Positions 9,629-17,638 of a DNA stretch of 64,000 nucleotides are shown one piece after another. Both the position numbers and the translations under genes were made by a program. Every line of letters begins with the position of its first letter. Position 1 is the first letter of the stretch. Origin of the DNA: CAYLLT01 sp964384465 (lineage in GTDB: Bacteria > Planctomycetota > Phycisphaerae > UBA1845 > PWPN01); contig CAYLLT010000013.1 in the NCBI GenBank assembly GCA_964384465.1, forward strand, positions 1-64,000, in the 5' to 3' direction. The notes beneath the pieces were generated by a model, which did not search any database, was not told the DNA's origin, and worked only from the letters and a program-made list of their open reading frames with translations.

Positions 9629-9688
9629 GGCTGAACCTCACAATTCTGAAAACGAAGAAAATAGATTGTCCGACCAACGCTTACTGGA

Positions 9689-9717
9689 AATATACACCGC
9701 CGACAGTCGGCTGTCAA
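9689..9717 (-). promoter_or_regulatory. sigma-70-type promoter with an operator-like dyad, upstream of the phasin gene
   Basis: On the minus strand TTGACA (9712-9717), a 17-base spacer, then TATATT (9689-9694). The spacer contains the perfect dyad GCCGACAGTCGGC (9699-9711, 6-base arms around one A). A near-consensus promoter with a dyad between -35 and -10 is the classic arrangement for repression. PhaR, encoded immediately upstream, is the obvious candidate regulator (inference). Confidence 0.75.
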
Positions 9718-9740
9718 GGGATTTTTGTGCGATTGCAAAA

Positions 9741-10343
9741 TTAACGGTGAGAGGGCCGGGAACGCCGTTTTTTCCGTCCGGCCAGCTTTTTCTGGAGGGT
9801 CTGCACCTGCTGTTTCAGGTCCTCCACCACGGCCTGGAGGTTCGAATTCTCCGTTTCCGGGCCGGGACGACCCGGTTCGCCGGGGGTGGGGGCGGTGCCG
9901 GCCCACAATTTCCCGAACGGACCCATCATCAGGCGGGTCCAATCCGCCACGGAAGGCAGCGGCATCTGCAATCCGAGCGTCTGCCTGAGGTACGTCTCGA
10001 ACTGACGCTGCGAATCGAAGAACGACATCAGGGCTTGATTGAAGTATTTATCCAGAAAATCGTGAACGATCTGCTCGTTGGCACGGATCAGCCGGTGCAG
10101 CAGGGCGGCCGGAAAAACATCGAGTTTCGGCGAATCCCGCTCCAGCATGATCTGGGTGAGGATTTTGCCGGTAATGTCCACGCCGGTCTTCGCATCCGTC
10201 ACCTGGATGTCGTATCCGTCACGGACCAGCGCGTGGATCGCCTCCAGCGTGATATGCCGGCTGCGGGTCGCATCGTAATAGCGGCGGTTCGGATATTTGC
10301 GGATGTCCAGCTTTTTACCGGACTCCGGATCGTTCACGGCCAT
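9741..10343 (-). CDS. phaR: PHA synthesis repressor PhaR (PHB/PHA accumulation regulator)
   Basis: 200 residues from the ATG at 10343, which has GGAG upstream. Longer in-frame extensions run into the divergent gene and are rejected. The N-terminal 12-75 segment (KYPNRRYYD, then SRHITLEAIHALVRDGYDIQVTDAKTGVDIT) is the diagnostic PhaR DNA-binding domain. A middle PHB-binding-type segment (FFDSQRQFETYLRQTLG) follows, then a predicted coiled coil (LQAVVEDLKQQVQTLQKKLAG) and a basic end. In characterised systems PhaR represses phasin and its own gene and is released by binding nascent PHB. Its position next to the phasin gene and divergent to an SDR fits that role. Confidence 0.93.
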   Translation of the reverse strand: MAVNDPESGKKLDIRKYPNRRYYDATRSRHITLEAIHALVRDGYDIQVTDAKTGVDITGKILTQIMLERDSPKLDVFPAALLHRLIRANEQIVHDFLDKYFNQALMSFFDSQRQFETYLRQTLGLQMPLPSVADWTRLMMGPFGKLWAGTAPTPGEPGRPGPETENSNLQAVVEDLKQQVQTLQKKLAGRKKRRSRPSHR

Positions 10344-10373
10344 GGTGGGTCTCCGGTGGGTGACGCACATGCA

Positions 10374-10411
10374 CAAATATATTTGACAAAACGCAAAAAT
10401 GACATTATACG
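10374..10411 (+). promoter_or_regulatory. promoter for a leaderless SDR gene, with a palindrome over the -35
   Basis: TTGACA (10383-10388), a 17-base spacer, then TATACG (10406-10411). The ATG of the SDR gene is at 10419, about 7 bases past the -10, so transcription would begin at or next to the start codon. The perfect 12-base palindrome CAAATATATTTG (10374-10385) overlaps the -35. It lies in the phaR/SDR divergent gap and could control both directions. Confidence 0.7.
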
Positions 10412-10418
10412 ATTTAAT

Positions 10419-11234
10419 ATGCAGATTCAAGGTAGAGTCGCATTGGTGACCGGGGCGGGGAGCGGCATTGGCAAGGCGACCTCGATCGAGCTGGCCAAGC
10501 GGGGCGTCAAGCGCATCGCCCTGGTGGACCGCAGCCAGGACGTTGCCCACGTGGCGGAAACCATCAACGAATGGATGGGCCACCCCGTGGCCGATCCATT
10601 CATCGGCGATGTCACCTGTGAAACGTTTCGTAGAGAAGTTCACGATGCGATGCACAGCGATGGCGACGTGGTTCGCATCTGCGTTCCGTCGGCCGGGATC
10701 ACTCGGGACGCGCTGGCCGTCAAGATCGACAAGGAAACGCGCAAATCAGTCGTCTACCCGGTGGAGCTGTTCCGGGAAGTGACCGAAGTCGATCTCATCG
10801 CCCCGATCTACTGGGCGATGGAGATGGTGGCCCGCATCTCGGAGGATCGCGCCCAGCGCAGCTTGCTCCAGTGGCAGCCGGAGGAACACATCCAGGGCAC
10901 GATCATCTTCATCGGTTCGATCTCCTCTCTGGGCAACAAGGGCCAGATCGCCTACGCGGCGGCCAAGGCGGGGCTGGAGGGTGCGGCCGCCACGCTGACC
11001 AAGGAAGCCATTTTTCACGGCGTCCGCTGCGGGGTCATTCACCCCGGCTTTACGGACACGCCCATGGTGCGGACGCTCGGCGAAGAGTTCGTCAAGGAAC
11101 ACATCCTGCCGCAGACGCAGTTACGCCGCCTGATCCGTCCGGAAGAGGTGGCGGATGCCATCTGCTTCATGATTGCCAACTCAGCCGTCAGCGGCCAGCT
11201 CTGGGCCGACGCGGGCTGGCACCCGAATGCGTGA
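10419..11234 (+). CDS. short-chain dehydrogenase/reductase, probably leaderless
   Basis: 271 residues. It is an NAD(P)-dependent Rossmann oxidoreductase: TGAGSGIG at residues 11-18, and Ser167, Tyr179 and Lys183 as the likely catalytic triad (GSISSLG...AYAAAK). The usual NNAG is changed to PSAG (about 90-93). A 25-residue stretch with extra charged residues (EDRAQRSLLQWQPEEH) precedes the catalytic strand, and HPGFTDTPM replaces the usual APG motif. The only in-frame ATG near the domain start is 10419; no ribosome site precedes it, and a promoter ends 7 bases upstream. Being divergent from phaR suggests a PHA-related reductase, perhaps for 3-ketoacyl-CoA, but the substrate is not shown by sequence. 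Confidence 0.87.
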   Translation: MQIQGRVALVTGAGSGIGKATSIELAKRGVKRIALVDRSQDVAHVAETINEWMGHPVADPFIGDVTCETFRREVHDAMHSDGDVVRICVPSAGITRDALAVKIDKETRKSVVYPVELFREVTEVDLIAPIYWAMEMVARISEDRAQRSLLQWQPEEHIQGTIIFIGSISSLGNKGQIAYAAAKAGLEGAAATLTKEAIFHGVRCGVIHPGFTDTPMVRTLGEEFVKEHILPQTQLRRLIRPEEVADAICFMIANSAVSGQLWADAGWHPNA

Positions 11235-11353
11235 AATCGGGTAGACTCCTAGAATGCCGATTCGGATCATAAGCGATTGAGCGAAAAAGGCTTAACTCGC
11301 CCTTGCTTGCTGGCCGATAATGAGATAAGCTAGAATGCAAGGGTGAGGAAGCC

Positions 11354-11590
11354 ATGGCTCTGGAACAGGAACAAAAAACGTACGAGCAAAATGTCGAAAG
11401 CCTTAAAGGGCAAGAGGGAAAGTTCGTCCTCATTCATGGTGATCAAATAGTCGGTGTCTTTGACACTTACGCCGACGCCCTAAAGGCTGGATATGAACAA
11501 TTCAAACTTCTGCCTTTCTTCGTCAAGCAAATTCGGACTGTCGAAAACGTTCAATTCTTCACGCGAGACCTTACGCAATGCCCCACTTAA
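11354..11590 (+). CDS. small DUF5678-like protein, partner of the downstream protease
   Basis: 78 residues with a clear GAGGAAG ribosome site. The core GKFVLIHGDQIVGVFDTYADALKAGYEQF (about 23-51) fits the small beta-beta-alpha DUF5678-like pattern ('is it kept? / what is it called / what residue'), with an aromatic and hydrophobic C-terminal part. It overlaps the start of the following aspartyl-protease gene by 13 bases, so the two are co-translated. The same two-gene arrangement recurs at 18635-19278, with a different small partner. The biochemical role is unknown. Confidence 0.75.
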   Translation: MALEQEQKTYEQNVESLKGQEGKFVLIHGDQIVGVFDTYADALKAGYEQFKLLPFFVKQIRTVENVQFFTRDLTQCPT

Positions 11591-12024
11591 CGATGGGGTT
11601 GTCGCCAGGTGGGGCACTGGTTGACGTTTGGATCGGGGCGAGCGTTCCGAGAGTTAATGCCCTGAAGGCGGCAGGGCAAACACCAGAGATGCCGAAGCAA
11701 GTCCGGGCATTAATCGACACCGGCGCGAGCTGCACGGCCGTAGATCCTTCAATTATTCAGGCACTTGGTCTTATCCCGACTGGGGCCACTTTGATCCAAA
11801 CCCCGTCCACTGGAGCTGCGCCGCATTCGACGAATCAATACGATGTGCTCTTGGGCGTTGTCTACCAACATGCGCCAACTGCACGGTTGATCTTTGAGGC
11901 GTTGCCGGTCATTGAAAGCCAGCTTAGCCAGCAAGGTTTTCATGTTCTGCTCGGCAGGGATGTCCTCGGCAACTGCCTTTTTCTTTACAACGGACAACAG
12001 GGGTTTTTCTCCCTCGCCTTCTGA
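11578..12024 (+). CDS. retropepsin-like (clan AA) aspartyl protease
   Basis: 148 residues. It carries one ALIDTGAS motif (catalytic Asp47) and a later hydrophobic-hydrophobic-Gly motif (HVLLGRDVLGN), the two hallmarks of single-domain retroviral-type proteases that work as dimers. There is no signal peptide, so it is probably cytoplasmic. It starts 13 bases inside the preceding small gene, with no strong ribosome site of its own, which points to translational coupling. Targets are unknown. Similar bacterial proteins are often annotated only as 'retropepsin-like'. Confidence 0.82.
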   Translation: MPHLTMGLSPGGALVDVWIGASVPRVNALKAAGQTPEMPKQVRALIDTGASCTAVDPSIIQALGLIPTGATLIQTPSTGAAPHSTNQYDVLLGVVYQHAPTARLIFEALPVIESQLSQQGFHVLLGRDVLGNCLFLYNGQQGFFSLAF

Positions 12025-12067
12025 AATTAGGACACTACCTGAAATCGCTCGATCCTGTCGAACGTTG

Positions 12068-12088
12068 AACGCTTTAGCCAAAAGCGTT
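12068..12088. terminator. hairpin after the protease gene
   Basis: AACGCTTT, a 5-base loop, AAAGCGTT: perfect 8-base arms about 45 bases after the protease stop. No clear T-run follows, so this is a candidate terminator only. Confidence 0.4.
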
Positions 12089-12303
12089 ACGATGGCTGCG
12101 CGCTCGTTTGCCGGCGTCAGGCGCGAACGTTGAGTTCGTTTCCCGACGCGGCACGATGCCAATAACCCGCACATCGCGGGAATGATTTCGGCAAATTTTG
12201 CTCTGTCAGAGCATCCCTCTGCATTCGCGCCGGCGCGAAGAAGAGGCAACGTTATCATGCTACGCCTTTACCGGAAAAGAAAAACGAATGAAAGGACGAC
12301 AAC

Positions 12304-13050
12304 ATGAGCACGCTCGCTGGAAAGGTTTGTCTGGTAACCGGAGGTTCGCGGGGGATCGGCCGGGCGACGGCCCTGGCGCTGGCGGAGGCCGGCGCGGATG
12401 TCGCGGTCAACTATCAAAACTCGACTGAAGCCGCGGAAGCGGTTTGCCGCCAGATCAAGGACCGCGGCCTGCGGGCGCAGGCGTACAAGGCCGACATCTC
12501 CCGCGAGGAAGAGGCCCGCGCGATGGCCGAGTCGGTCCTGCACGATTTCGGGCCGGTCAGCATCCTGGTGAATAACGCCGGCATCACGCGGGACCGCACG
12601 TTCCTCAAGATGACGCGGATGATGTGGGACGAGGTGCTGGGCGTCAATCTGAACGGCCCGTTCAACGTGACGCACGCCCTGCTGCCGGCGATGATCGAAT
12701 CCGGCTGGGGGCGGATCATCAACGTCGCTTCGATCGTCGGCCAGACGGGTAATTTCGGCCAGGCCAATTACGCGGTGACCAAAGGCGGGCTGATCGCCTT
12801 CACCATGACGCTGGCGCGGGAACTCGCCCGCAAGGGTGTGACGGTCAACGCGGTCGCACCGGGATTCATCGAGACGGACATGACCAAAGACGTGCCGGCG
12901 GCGACGATCGAATCGGTGAAAACGATGACACCGATGGGGCGGCTGGGCAAGCCGGAAGAAGTGGCGGCCGCGATTGTGTTTCTGGCCGGCCCGCAATCCA
13001 GCTTTATCACGGGCCAGGTGATCCCGGTCAACGGCGGGATGTATATGTGA
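12304..13050 (+). CDS. phaB: acetoacetyl-CoA / 3-oxoacyl-ACP reductase (PhaB/FabG family)
   Basis: 248 residues, the usual length. It reduces a 3-ketoacyl thioester with NADPH. TGGSRGIG is at 12-19, NNAG at 90-93, and the catalytic Ser143, Tyr156 and Lys160 are all present. NVASIVGQTGNFGQANYAVTK and APGFIETDM are typical of both PhaB and FabG. An AAAGGA-type site precedes the ATG. Proximity to phaA, phaC and phaE supports PhaB (acetoacetyl-CoA to (R)-3-hydroxybutyryl-CoA), but FabG cannot be excluded from sequence, so the symbol is provisional. Confidence 0.9.
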   Translation: MSTLAGKVCLVTGGSRGIGRATALALAEAGADVAVNYQNSTEAAEAVCRQIKDRGLRAQAYKADISREEEARAMAESVLHDFGPVSILVNNAGITRDRTFLKMTRMMWDEVLGVNLNGPFNVTHALLPAMIESGWGRIINVASIVGQTGNFGQANYAVTKGGLIAFTMTLARELARKGVTVNAVAPGFIETDMTKDVPAATIESVKTMTPMGRLGKPEEVAAAIVFLAGPQSSFITGQVIPVNGGMYM

Positions 13051-13116
13051 GCCGTACAGAATCAAAAGTTGAGGGCATGATTCTGCACGCATTCCAACTG
13101 TAAAAACGTCCGGATT

Positions 13117-13133
13117 GTCCGCCTGCGGCGGAC
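13117..13133. terminator. hairpin downstream of phaB
   Basis: GTCCGCC, TGC, GGCGGAC: a perfect 7-base-arm hairpin 66 bases past the stop. The same GTCCGCC/GGCGGAC core recurs at 54466-54481, so it may be a dispersed repeat unit rather than a dedicated terminator. Confidence 0.45.
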
Positions 13134-13165
13134 TGGCCGCGGCTCTTATCGCCAATCGAAGCAAC

Positions 13166-13591
13166 ATGCCCACGCTCTACTGTCCCATCTGCGGCTACAA
13201 CCTCACCGGCCTGCCGGAGAACCGCTGTCCCGAGTGCGGGCAGGCATTCAATCCCTTGCAGCTTCTCAACTCCGCCCGTCGCCCCCACTCCGGCTTTGCA
13301 GCCACTTTCGTACTGGTGCTGTGGCCGCCAGTGATTGCCAGCATCCTGCCTATTGAGATCATCTTCAGCCCTCGATGGGATAATAGAGTCGTCCTTTCCA
13401 TGTTTATCATTTTCATACTTGCCGGCGATCTTTACTTGGCGGCTCGGATTGCCGCGGACAGGCCGGTCAGACGGCATGGATTTTTGTCGATCGTGGTTAT
13501 CTGTTTTTTGATTCTGCTTTTCCAAACATTCTCAGGTATACCGTTGTTTTTGGGAGTTATGCAGCTAGGCATGCGGTTAGGATGGCGATGA
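13166..13591 (+). CDS. zinc-ribbon membrane protein (paralogue 1)
   Basis: 141 residues from the ATG at 13166, chosen because the zinc ribbon begins five residues later. The N-terminal CPxCGYNLTGLPENRCPECG is a rubredoxin-type double-Cys zinc ribbon, common in planctomycetes. Two or three hydrophobic helices follow (FVLVLWPPVIASILPI; VVLSMFIIFILAGDLYLAA; LSIVVICFLILLF). It is therefore an integral membrane protein with a small cytosolic zinc knuckle. The DNA for the ribbon is nearly identical to that of the next gene, so the two arose by tandem duplication with diverged membrane parts. Function unknown. Confidence 0.75.
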   Translation: MPTLYCPICGYNLTGLPENRCPECGQAFNPLQLLNSARRPHSGFAATFVLVLWPPVIASILPIEIIFSPRWDNRVVLSMFIIFILAGDLYLAARIAADRPVRRHGFLSIVVICFLILLFQTFSGIPLFLGVMQLGMRLGWR

Positions 13592-13627
13592 TCACCTGAC
13601 GGCCACAGTTGAGCGGCACGGCTTCAC

Positions 13628-14146
13628 ATGATGACATTCTTTTGTCCCAATTGCGGCTACAACCTCACCGGCCTGCCGGAGAATCGCTGCCCCGAATGCG
13701 GCCGCGAGTTCGACCCGGCGCAACTGGCGCAGCAGCGCCGCGCCGACGCGCGAATCGGCGGCGTTATCCTGCGCGTGCTGCTGGTCCCCGCGGCGCTGCC
13801 GCCCGACCTCCAGGCGCTGGTCCCCGCTCTCTGCGTGATCTGGGGCGTAGTCGTCGGCTCGATGATCGACCATATGAAATCAACCGGTGAAAAGGTTCTG
13901 ATCCTGACCAGTTGCGCCATCGGCCTCGGGCTGCTGATTTTCGCCATCGTCACATCGAAGAAAGTCGCCCGACGGCTGGCGCTTACCCGCGCGATCCGCA
14001 GAGGCGACGACCATTCCGGATTGCAGGACCGCGCATTCATCCTGATCTGCGGCATCGGCCTTTTCTGCTGTCAGGGCATCCTGAGCGCGGCCGGTTTCTT
14101 CGGCGGCTGCGCGGCCGGCGTGCTGGCCACGCTGGATCTGAGATAA
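13628..14146 (+). CDS. zinc-ribbon membrane protein (paralogue 2)
   Basis: 172 residues. The same N-terminal ribbon (CPNCGYNLTGLPENRCPECG, residues 6-25) is followed by three or four membrane helices (VILRVLLVPAALPP; LVPALCVIWGVVVGSMI; VLILTSCAIGLGLLIFAIV; FILICGIGLFCCQGILSAAGFFGG). Its TAA stop overlaps the ATG of the radical SAM gene by one base (TAATG), so the two are translationally coupled. That coupling, not homology, hints that it works with the radical SAM enzyme. Confidence 0.78.
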   Translation: MMTFFCPNCGYNLTGLPENRCPECGREFDPAQLAQQRRADARIGGVILRVLLVPAALPPDLQALVPALCVIWGVVVGSMIDHMKSTGEKVLILTSCAIGLGLLIFAIVTSKKVARRLALTRAIRRGDDHSGLQDRAFILICGIGLFCCQGILSAAGFFGGCAAGVLATLDLR

Positions 14147-15501
14147 TGGAGCGAGATTCCAGATCGCTCAATGATGAAATGGAAGTGCTTACCCTTGAGG
14201 AGCCCGCGTTGGGTGTCAACCTCGCTATACGAACCCCGATCAAACAGACCACCAGTCTCTGCCCGGCGTGCAAGCGGCAGATCGAGGCGGAGGTTTATGA
14301 GTCCGAAGGGAAGATCTACCTCCATAAGGAGTGCCCGGAGCACGGCCCGTTCGACGTGCTCATCAACTCCGATCGGCGGTTCTACTATCAATCGACAGGC
14401 GCGGGCTGCGCGTGCCAGACGCAGCCCGGCCACTGCGACTCGCTCATCGAGCAGGCCACCACGTGCATCGCGCTGATCGAGATCGTCGAGACGTGCAACC
14501 TGAAATGCCCGACGTGCTACGCGGACAGCCCGTTCTCCGAACCCGCAGCGACGAAAGCTCTTTCGCTGGAAGAGTTCTGGAGCCGCATTCACAGCGTGAT
14601 CGACCGCAAGGGCCCGATCGACATCCTCCAGCTCTCCGGCGGCGAGCCGACGATTCACCCGCGGTTTTTCGAGCTGCTCGAAAGCGTGCTGGCCGACAAG
14701 CGGATCGGTTACACGCTGATCAACACCAACGGCGTCCTGCCCGCCCGCGATGACGATTTCGTCCGCAAGCTCGGCGAGCTGCACCAGCGGCATCGCCACT
14801 TTGAGATTTACCTCCAGTTCGACGGGACGCAGGAGGGCGGGCAGGCGGCCCTGCGCGGCGGCGACTTCCGCAAGCTGCGCGAGCGCGCCATCGAGCGCAC
14901 CGGCGCATTCGGCATTCCGACCACGCTGGCGATGACCGTGACCGATGATAATCTGCCGTATCTTGGCGAGACGCTGCGTTTCGGATTGTCGCGCGAGTCC
15001 GTCCGCGGCGTCACCTTCCAGCCGATGTTCGGCTCCGGGCGAAACCATGTGGGATCAAATCCCACGTATACGCGGCTGAACGTCGCCGACATCGTGCTCT
15101 CGCTGATCGAACAGAGTGACGGCCTGCTCGGCGAGGGCGACTTCACGCCGCTGCCCTGCGGCGATCCGAACTGCCACACCATCGGCTACCTGCTTCGCCG
15201 CAACGGCTCCGTCCTGCCCGTCTCGCGATTCATCGATTTTGCCAGCTTGCAGGGCTTCCTGAAAGACCGCGCGTACTTCGATCTGAACGACCTGAAACGC
15301 TGCGGCTGCGAGTCCGAGCCGCTCGGGCACATCCTCAAAGCCCTGGAGATCGGGCCGGACAACGTCTTCCGCCTGTTCATCAAGCCGTTCATGGACGTGT
15401 GGACCTACGATCAGGACCGCATCGACCGCTGCTGCGTACACGTCGTCGGCGAAGGCGGCAAGCTCGAATCGTTCTGCCGGCACTACGCGATGCGATCGTG
15501 A
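14146..15501 (+). CDS. COG1964/Tes-like radical SAM enzyme
   Basis: 451 residues. The start is coupled to the previous stop (TAATG). The radical SAM cluster motif C-x3-C-x2-C lies at Cys117, 121 and 124 (ETCNLKCPTCYA). Before it sits a Cys-rich metal knuckle (SLCPACK at 37-43, KECPEHG at 61-67), and after it GGEPTIHP and a late Cys group (LPCGDPNCH). This layout is that of COG1964 enzymes, the family of archaeal tetraether synthase (Tes, MJ0619), which couples lipid tails. The resemblance is from memory of motifs. An isoprenoid or fatty-acid coupling role in this bacterium is inference, helped by the Lgt-like membrane gene directly downstream. Confidence 0.85.
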   Translation: MERDSRSLNDEMEVLTLEEPALGVNLAIRTPIKQTTSLCPACKRQIEAEVYESEGKIYLHKECPEHGPFDVLINSDRRFYYQSTGAGCACQTQPGHCDSLIEQATTCIALIEIVETCNLKCPTCYADSPFSEPAATKALSLEEFWSRIHSVIDRKGPIDILQLSGGEPTIHPRFFELLESVLADKRIGYTLINTNGVLPARDDDFVRKLGELHQRHRHFEIYLQFDGTQEGGQAALRGGDFRKLRERAIERTGAFGIPTTLAMTVTDDNLPYLGETLRFGLSRESVRGVTFQPMFGSGRNHVGSNPTYTRLNVADIVLSLIEQSDGLLGEGDFTPLPCGDPNCHTIGYLLRRNGSVLPVSRFIDFASLQGFLKDRAYFDLNDLKRCGCESEPLGHILKALEIGPDNVFRLFIKPFMDVWTYDQDRIDRCCVHVVGEGGKLESFCRHYAMRS

Positions 15502-15506
15502 ATCCT

Positions 15507-16208
15507 ATGAACAACCCGGCTTACGGCATCCTGATGATCGCCGGCATCGTCATCTCGGCGATGCTGTGGCGGCGGACGGATCGCTCGCGCAACATCCCCG
15601 TGCTGGTGTTCGTCGGGGGACTCATCGGCGCGGTGGTGGGGGCGAAGCTCGCCTACCTTCTGGCCGAATGGCCATTTCATATCGGTCTGCCGGGATGCTG
15701 GATCGATGCGCTGGTGGGTCGGACGTTGCTGGGCGGCATCCTCTGCGGATACGCCGGCGTCGAATGGGGCAAATGGCAGAGCGGCTACACCGCGCCGACC
15801 GGCGATTCGTTCGCGCTGGTCGCCCCCGTTGGCATCGCGGTCGGTCGCATCGGATGCTTCCTGAACGGCTGCTGCCTGGGCCGCGTGTGCGGTCGGGCGT
15901 GGTATGCTGTAGCGGACACACAAGGCCTGCCGCGCTACCCGGCCTCGCTGATGGATGCCGCCTTCCAAATCATCTTCGTCGCCATCGCGTGGTTCGCCTA
16001 TCGACGACAAATCCTCCGCGGACAACTGTTCCACGTTTACATGATTGCCTACGGCACCTTCCGCTTCGTCCACGAGTTCTACCGGGCCACGCCACGGATC
16101 GCTGGTGTGTTCAGCCCCTATCAAATCCTCGCACTGCTCATCGTCATCGTTGGTGCGTGGCGGTTCGTCGCTCGCGAGAGGCGCTCGCGTGTGCCGCAAT
16201 TCGCTTGA
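15507..16208 (+). CDS. prolipoprotein diacylglyceryl transferase (Lgt)-family membrane protein
   Basis: 233 residues, starting 5 bases after the radical SAM stop. About six to seven hydrophobic segments are visible. The conserved block GRIGCFLNGCCLGRVCG (about residues 114-130) matches the Lgt-family signature region, in the Cys-rich variant common in planctomycetes and deltaproteobacteria. A C-terminal GTFRFVHEFYR segment corresponds to the Lgt 'RxxxExxR' block. Real Lgt transfers a diacylglyceryl group to lipobox Cys in the inner membrane. The tight link to a Tes-like enzyme raises the chance that this paralogue handles an unusual lipid. Assignment to the family is good; exact substrate uncertain. 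Confidence 0.8.
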   Translation: MNNPAYGILMIAGIVISAMLWRRTDRSRNIPVLVFVGGLIGAVVGAKLAYLLAEWPFHIGLPGCWIDALVGRTLLGGILCGYAGVEWGKWQSGYTAPTGDSFALVAPVGIAVGRIGCFLNGCCLGRVCGRAWYAVADTQGLPRYPASLMDAAFQIIFVAIAWFAYRRQILRGQLFHVYMIAYGTFRFVHEFYRATPRIAGVFSPYQILALLIVIVGAWRFVARERRSRVPQFA

Positions 16209-16316
16209 CCCATCGCAGCAGCATCGCTATGGTATGCAGTGTCACGATTTCGATATGGGGGTCACCCGTTTATTTAGGAAATTGATCCTGAGGCAATGCT
16301 TCAGGCCGGATAAATC

Positions 16317-17615
16317 ATGGACTTCAAACGCCTGGGACATACCTGCGTGGTCGGCATGCACTGGGGCGATGAGGGCAAGGGCAAGATTGTCGATCTGCTG
16401 ACCGAGCATTTCGACATCGTGGTGCGCTACAACGGCGGCGGCAACGCCGGCCACACGGTGCAGATCGCCGGTGAGAAATTCGCGCTGCACCTGCTGCCGA
16501 TCGGCGTGCTCAGCCCGAACAAGACGGCGGTGGTGGGGCCGGGCATCGCACTCGATCTGCCGCGGATGCTGGAGGAGATCGACGCCCTCGCCCAGCGCGG
16601 CATCCACGTCGGCGACCATCTGAAGATCAGCGACCGCGCCCACCTGGTCATGCCGTATCACAAGAAACAGGACGCGCTGTCCGAATCGGCGCTCGGCGCG
16701 GACAAGATCGGCACCACCGCCCGCGGCATCGGCCCCTGTTACGCCGACAAGATGCAGCGCGCGACGGCCCTGCGGGTGATCGACCTGCTCCAGCCGGAAG
16801 CGTTCCGCGAGAGGCTCGCCCGTATTGTGGCCGACAAGAACACCGTATTCGCCGCCCTCTACGGCGATCACGAGCCGCTCGACGCCGCGGCACTGGCCGA
16901 CGAGTATTTGCGTCATGCCGAGCGAATCCGGTCGAACATCTGCGATACCACCCAATTCCTCTATTCGGCGGCGAAAGGCGGCAAGCGGCTGCTGTTCGAA
17001 GGCGCCAACGGCACGCTGCTGGACATCGACCACGGCACGTTCCCCTTCGTCACCAGCAGCTCGACCGGTCCGATCGGCGTATCGGCCGGGGCCGGTGTCC
17101 CGCCGCAGACGATGAAGACCTGCCTCGGCGTGACCAAGGCGTACACCACCCGCGTCGGCGCCGGCCCGTTTCCCAGCGAATTGAAGGACGACATCGGCCA
17201 ATACATCCGCGAGCGCGGCCACGAATACGGCACGACCACCGGCCGGCCCCGCCGCTGCGGCTGGTTCGACGCGGTCGCGGCCGACTACAGCGTGCGGCTG
17301 GGCGGAATTACCGAGGCGGCCATCATGCACCTGGACACGCTCACCGGCCTGGACCGCATCGGCATCTGCGTGGGCTATCGCACTACGGCCGGGCCGCTCC
17401 CCGGGTTCATCTCCGATGCCGCACTGCTCCAGCAGGCCGAACCGGTCATCGAGTTTCTGCCCGGCTGGAAAGAGGATCTTCGCGGCGCCCGCTCGATCGA
17501 GGCCCTTCCCGCCGCCGCCCGCACCTATCTGGATCGCCTGGAATCGCTGCTCGGCGTCCCGATTACCATCGTCAGCGTCGGACCCGAGCGAACCCAGACA
17601 CTGTTCAAAACGTGA
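16317..17615 (+). CDS. purA: adenylosuccinate synthetase
   Basis: 432 residues, normal length. It forms adenylosuccinate from IMP, GTP and aspartate in AMP synthesis. The GTP-binding loop GMHWGDEGKGK (about 13-23), the NGGGNAGHT block (about 39-47), GTTARGIGPCYADK, and the C-terminal GRPRRCGWFD block are all intact. No strong ribosome site is visible before the ATG. It is followed by uppS on the same strand after an 85-base gap holding a family C repeat. Confidence 0.97.
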   Translation: MDFKRLGHTCVVGMHWGDEGKGKIVDLLTEHFDIVVRYNGGGNAGHTVQIAGEKFALHLLPIGVLSPNKTAVVGPGIALDLPRMLEEIDALAQRGIHVGDHLKISDRAHLVMPYHKKQDALSESALGADKIGTTARGIGPCYADKMQRATALRVIDLLQPEAFRERLARIVADKNTVFAALYGDHEPLDAAALADEYLRHAERIRSNICDTTQFLYSAAKGGKRLLFEGANGTLLDIDHGTFPFVTSSSTGPIGVSAGAGVPPQTMKTCLGVTKAYTTRVGAGPFPSELKDDIGQYIRERGHEYGTTTGRPRRCGWFDAVAADYSVRLGGITEAAIMHLDTLTGLDRIGICVGYRTTAGPLPGFISDAALLQQAEPVIEFLPGWKEDLRGARSIEALPAAARTYLDRLESLLGVPITIVSVGPERTQTLFKT

Positions 17616-17638
17616 TAGAATAGTCGCCGGTCGAATTA

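Noticed and set aside
9570..10418. Long plus-strand extension upstream of the SDR gene
   Set aside because: It is antisense to phaR and the phasin promoter; the SDR domain begins only at 10419.
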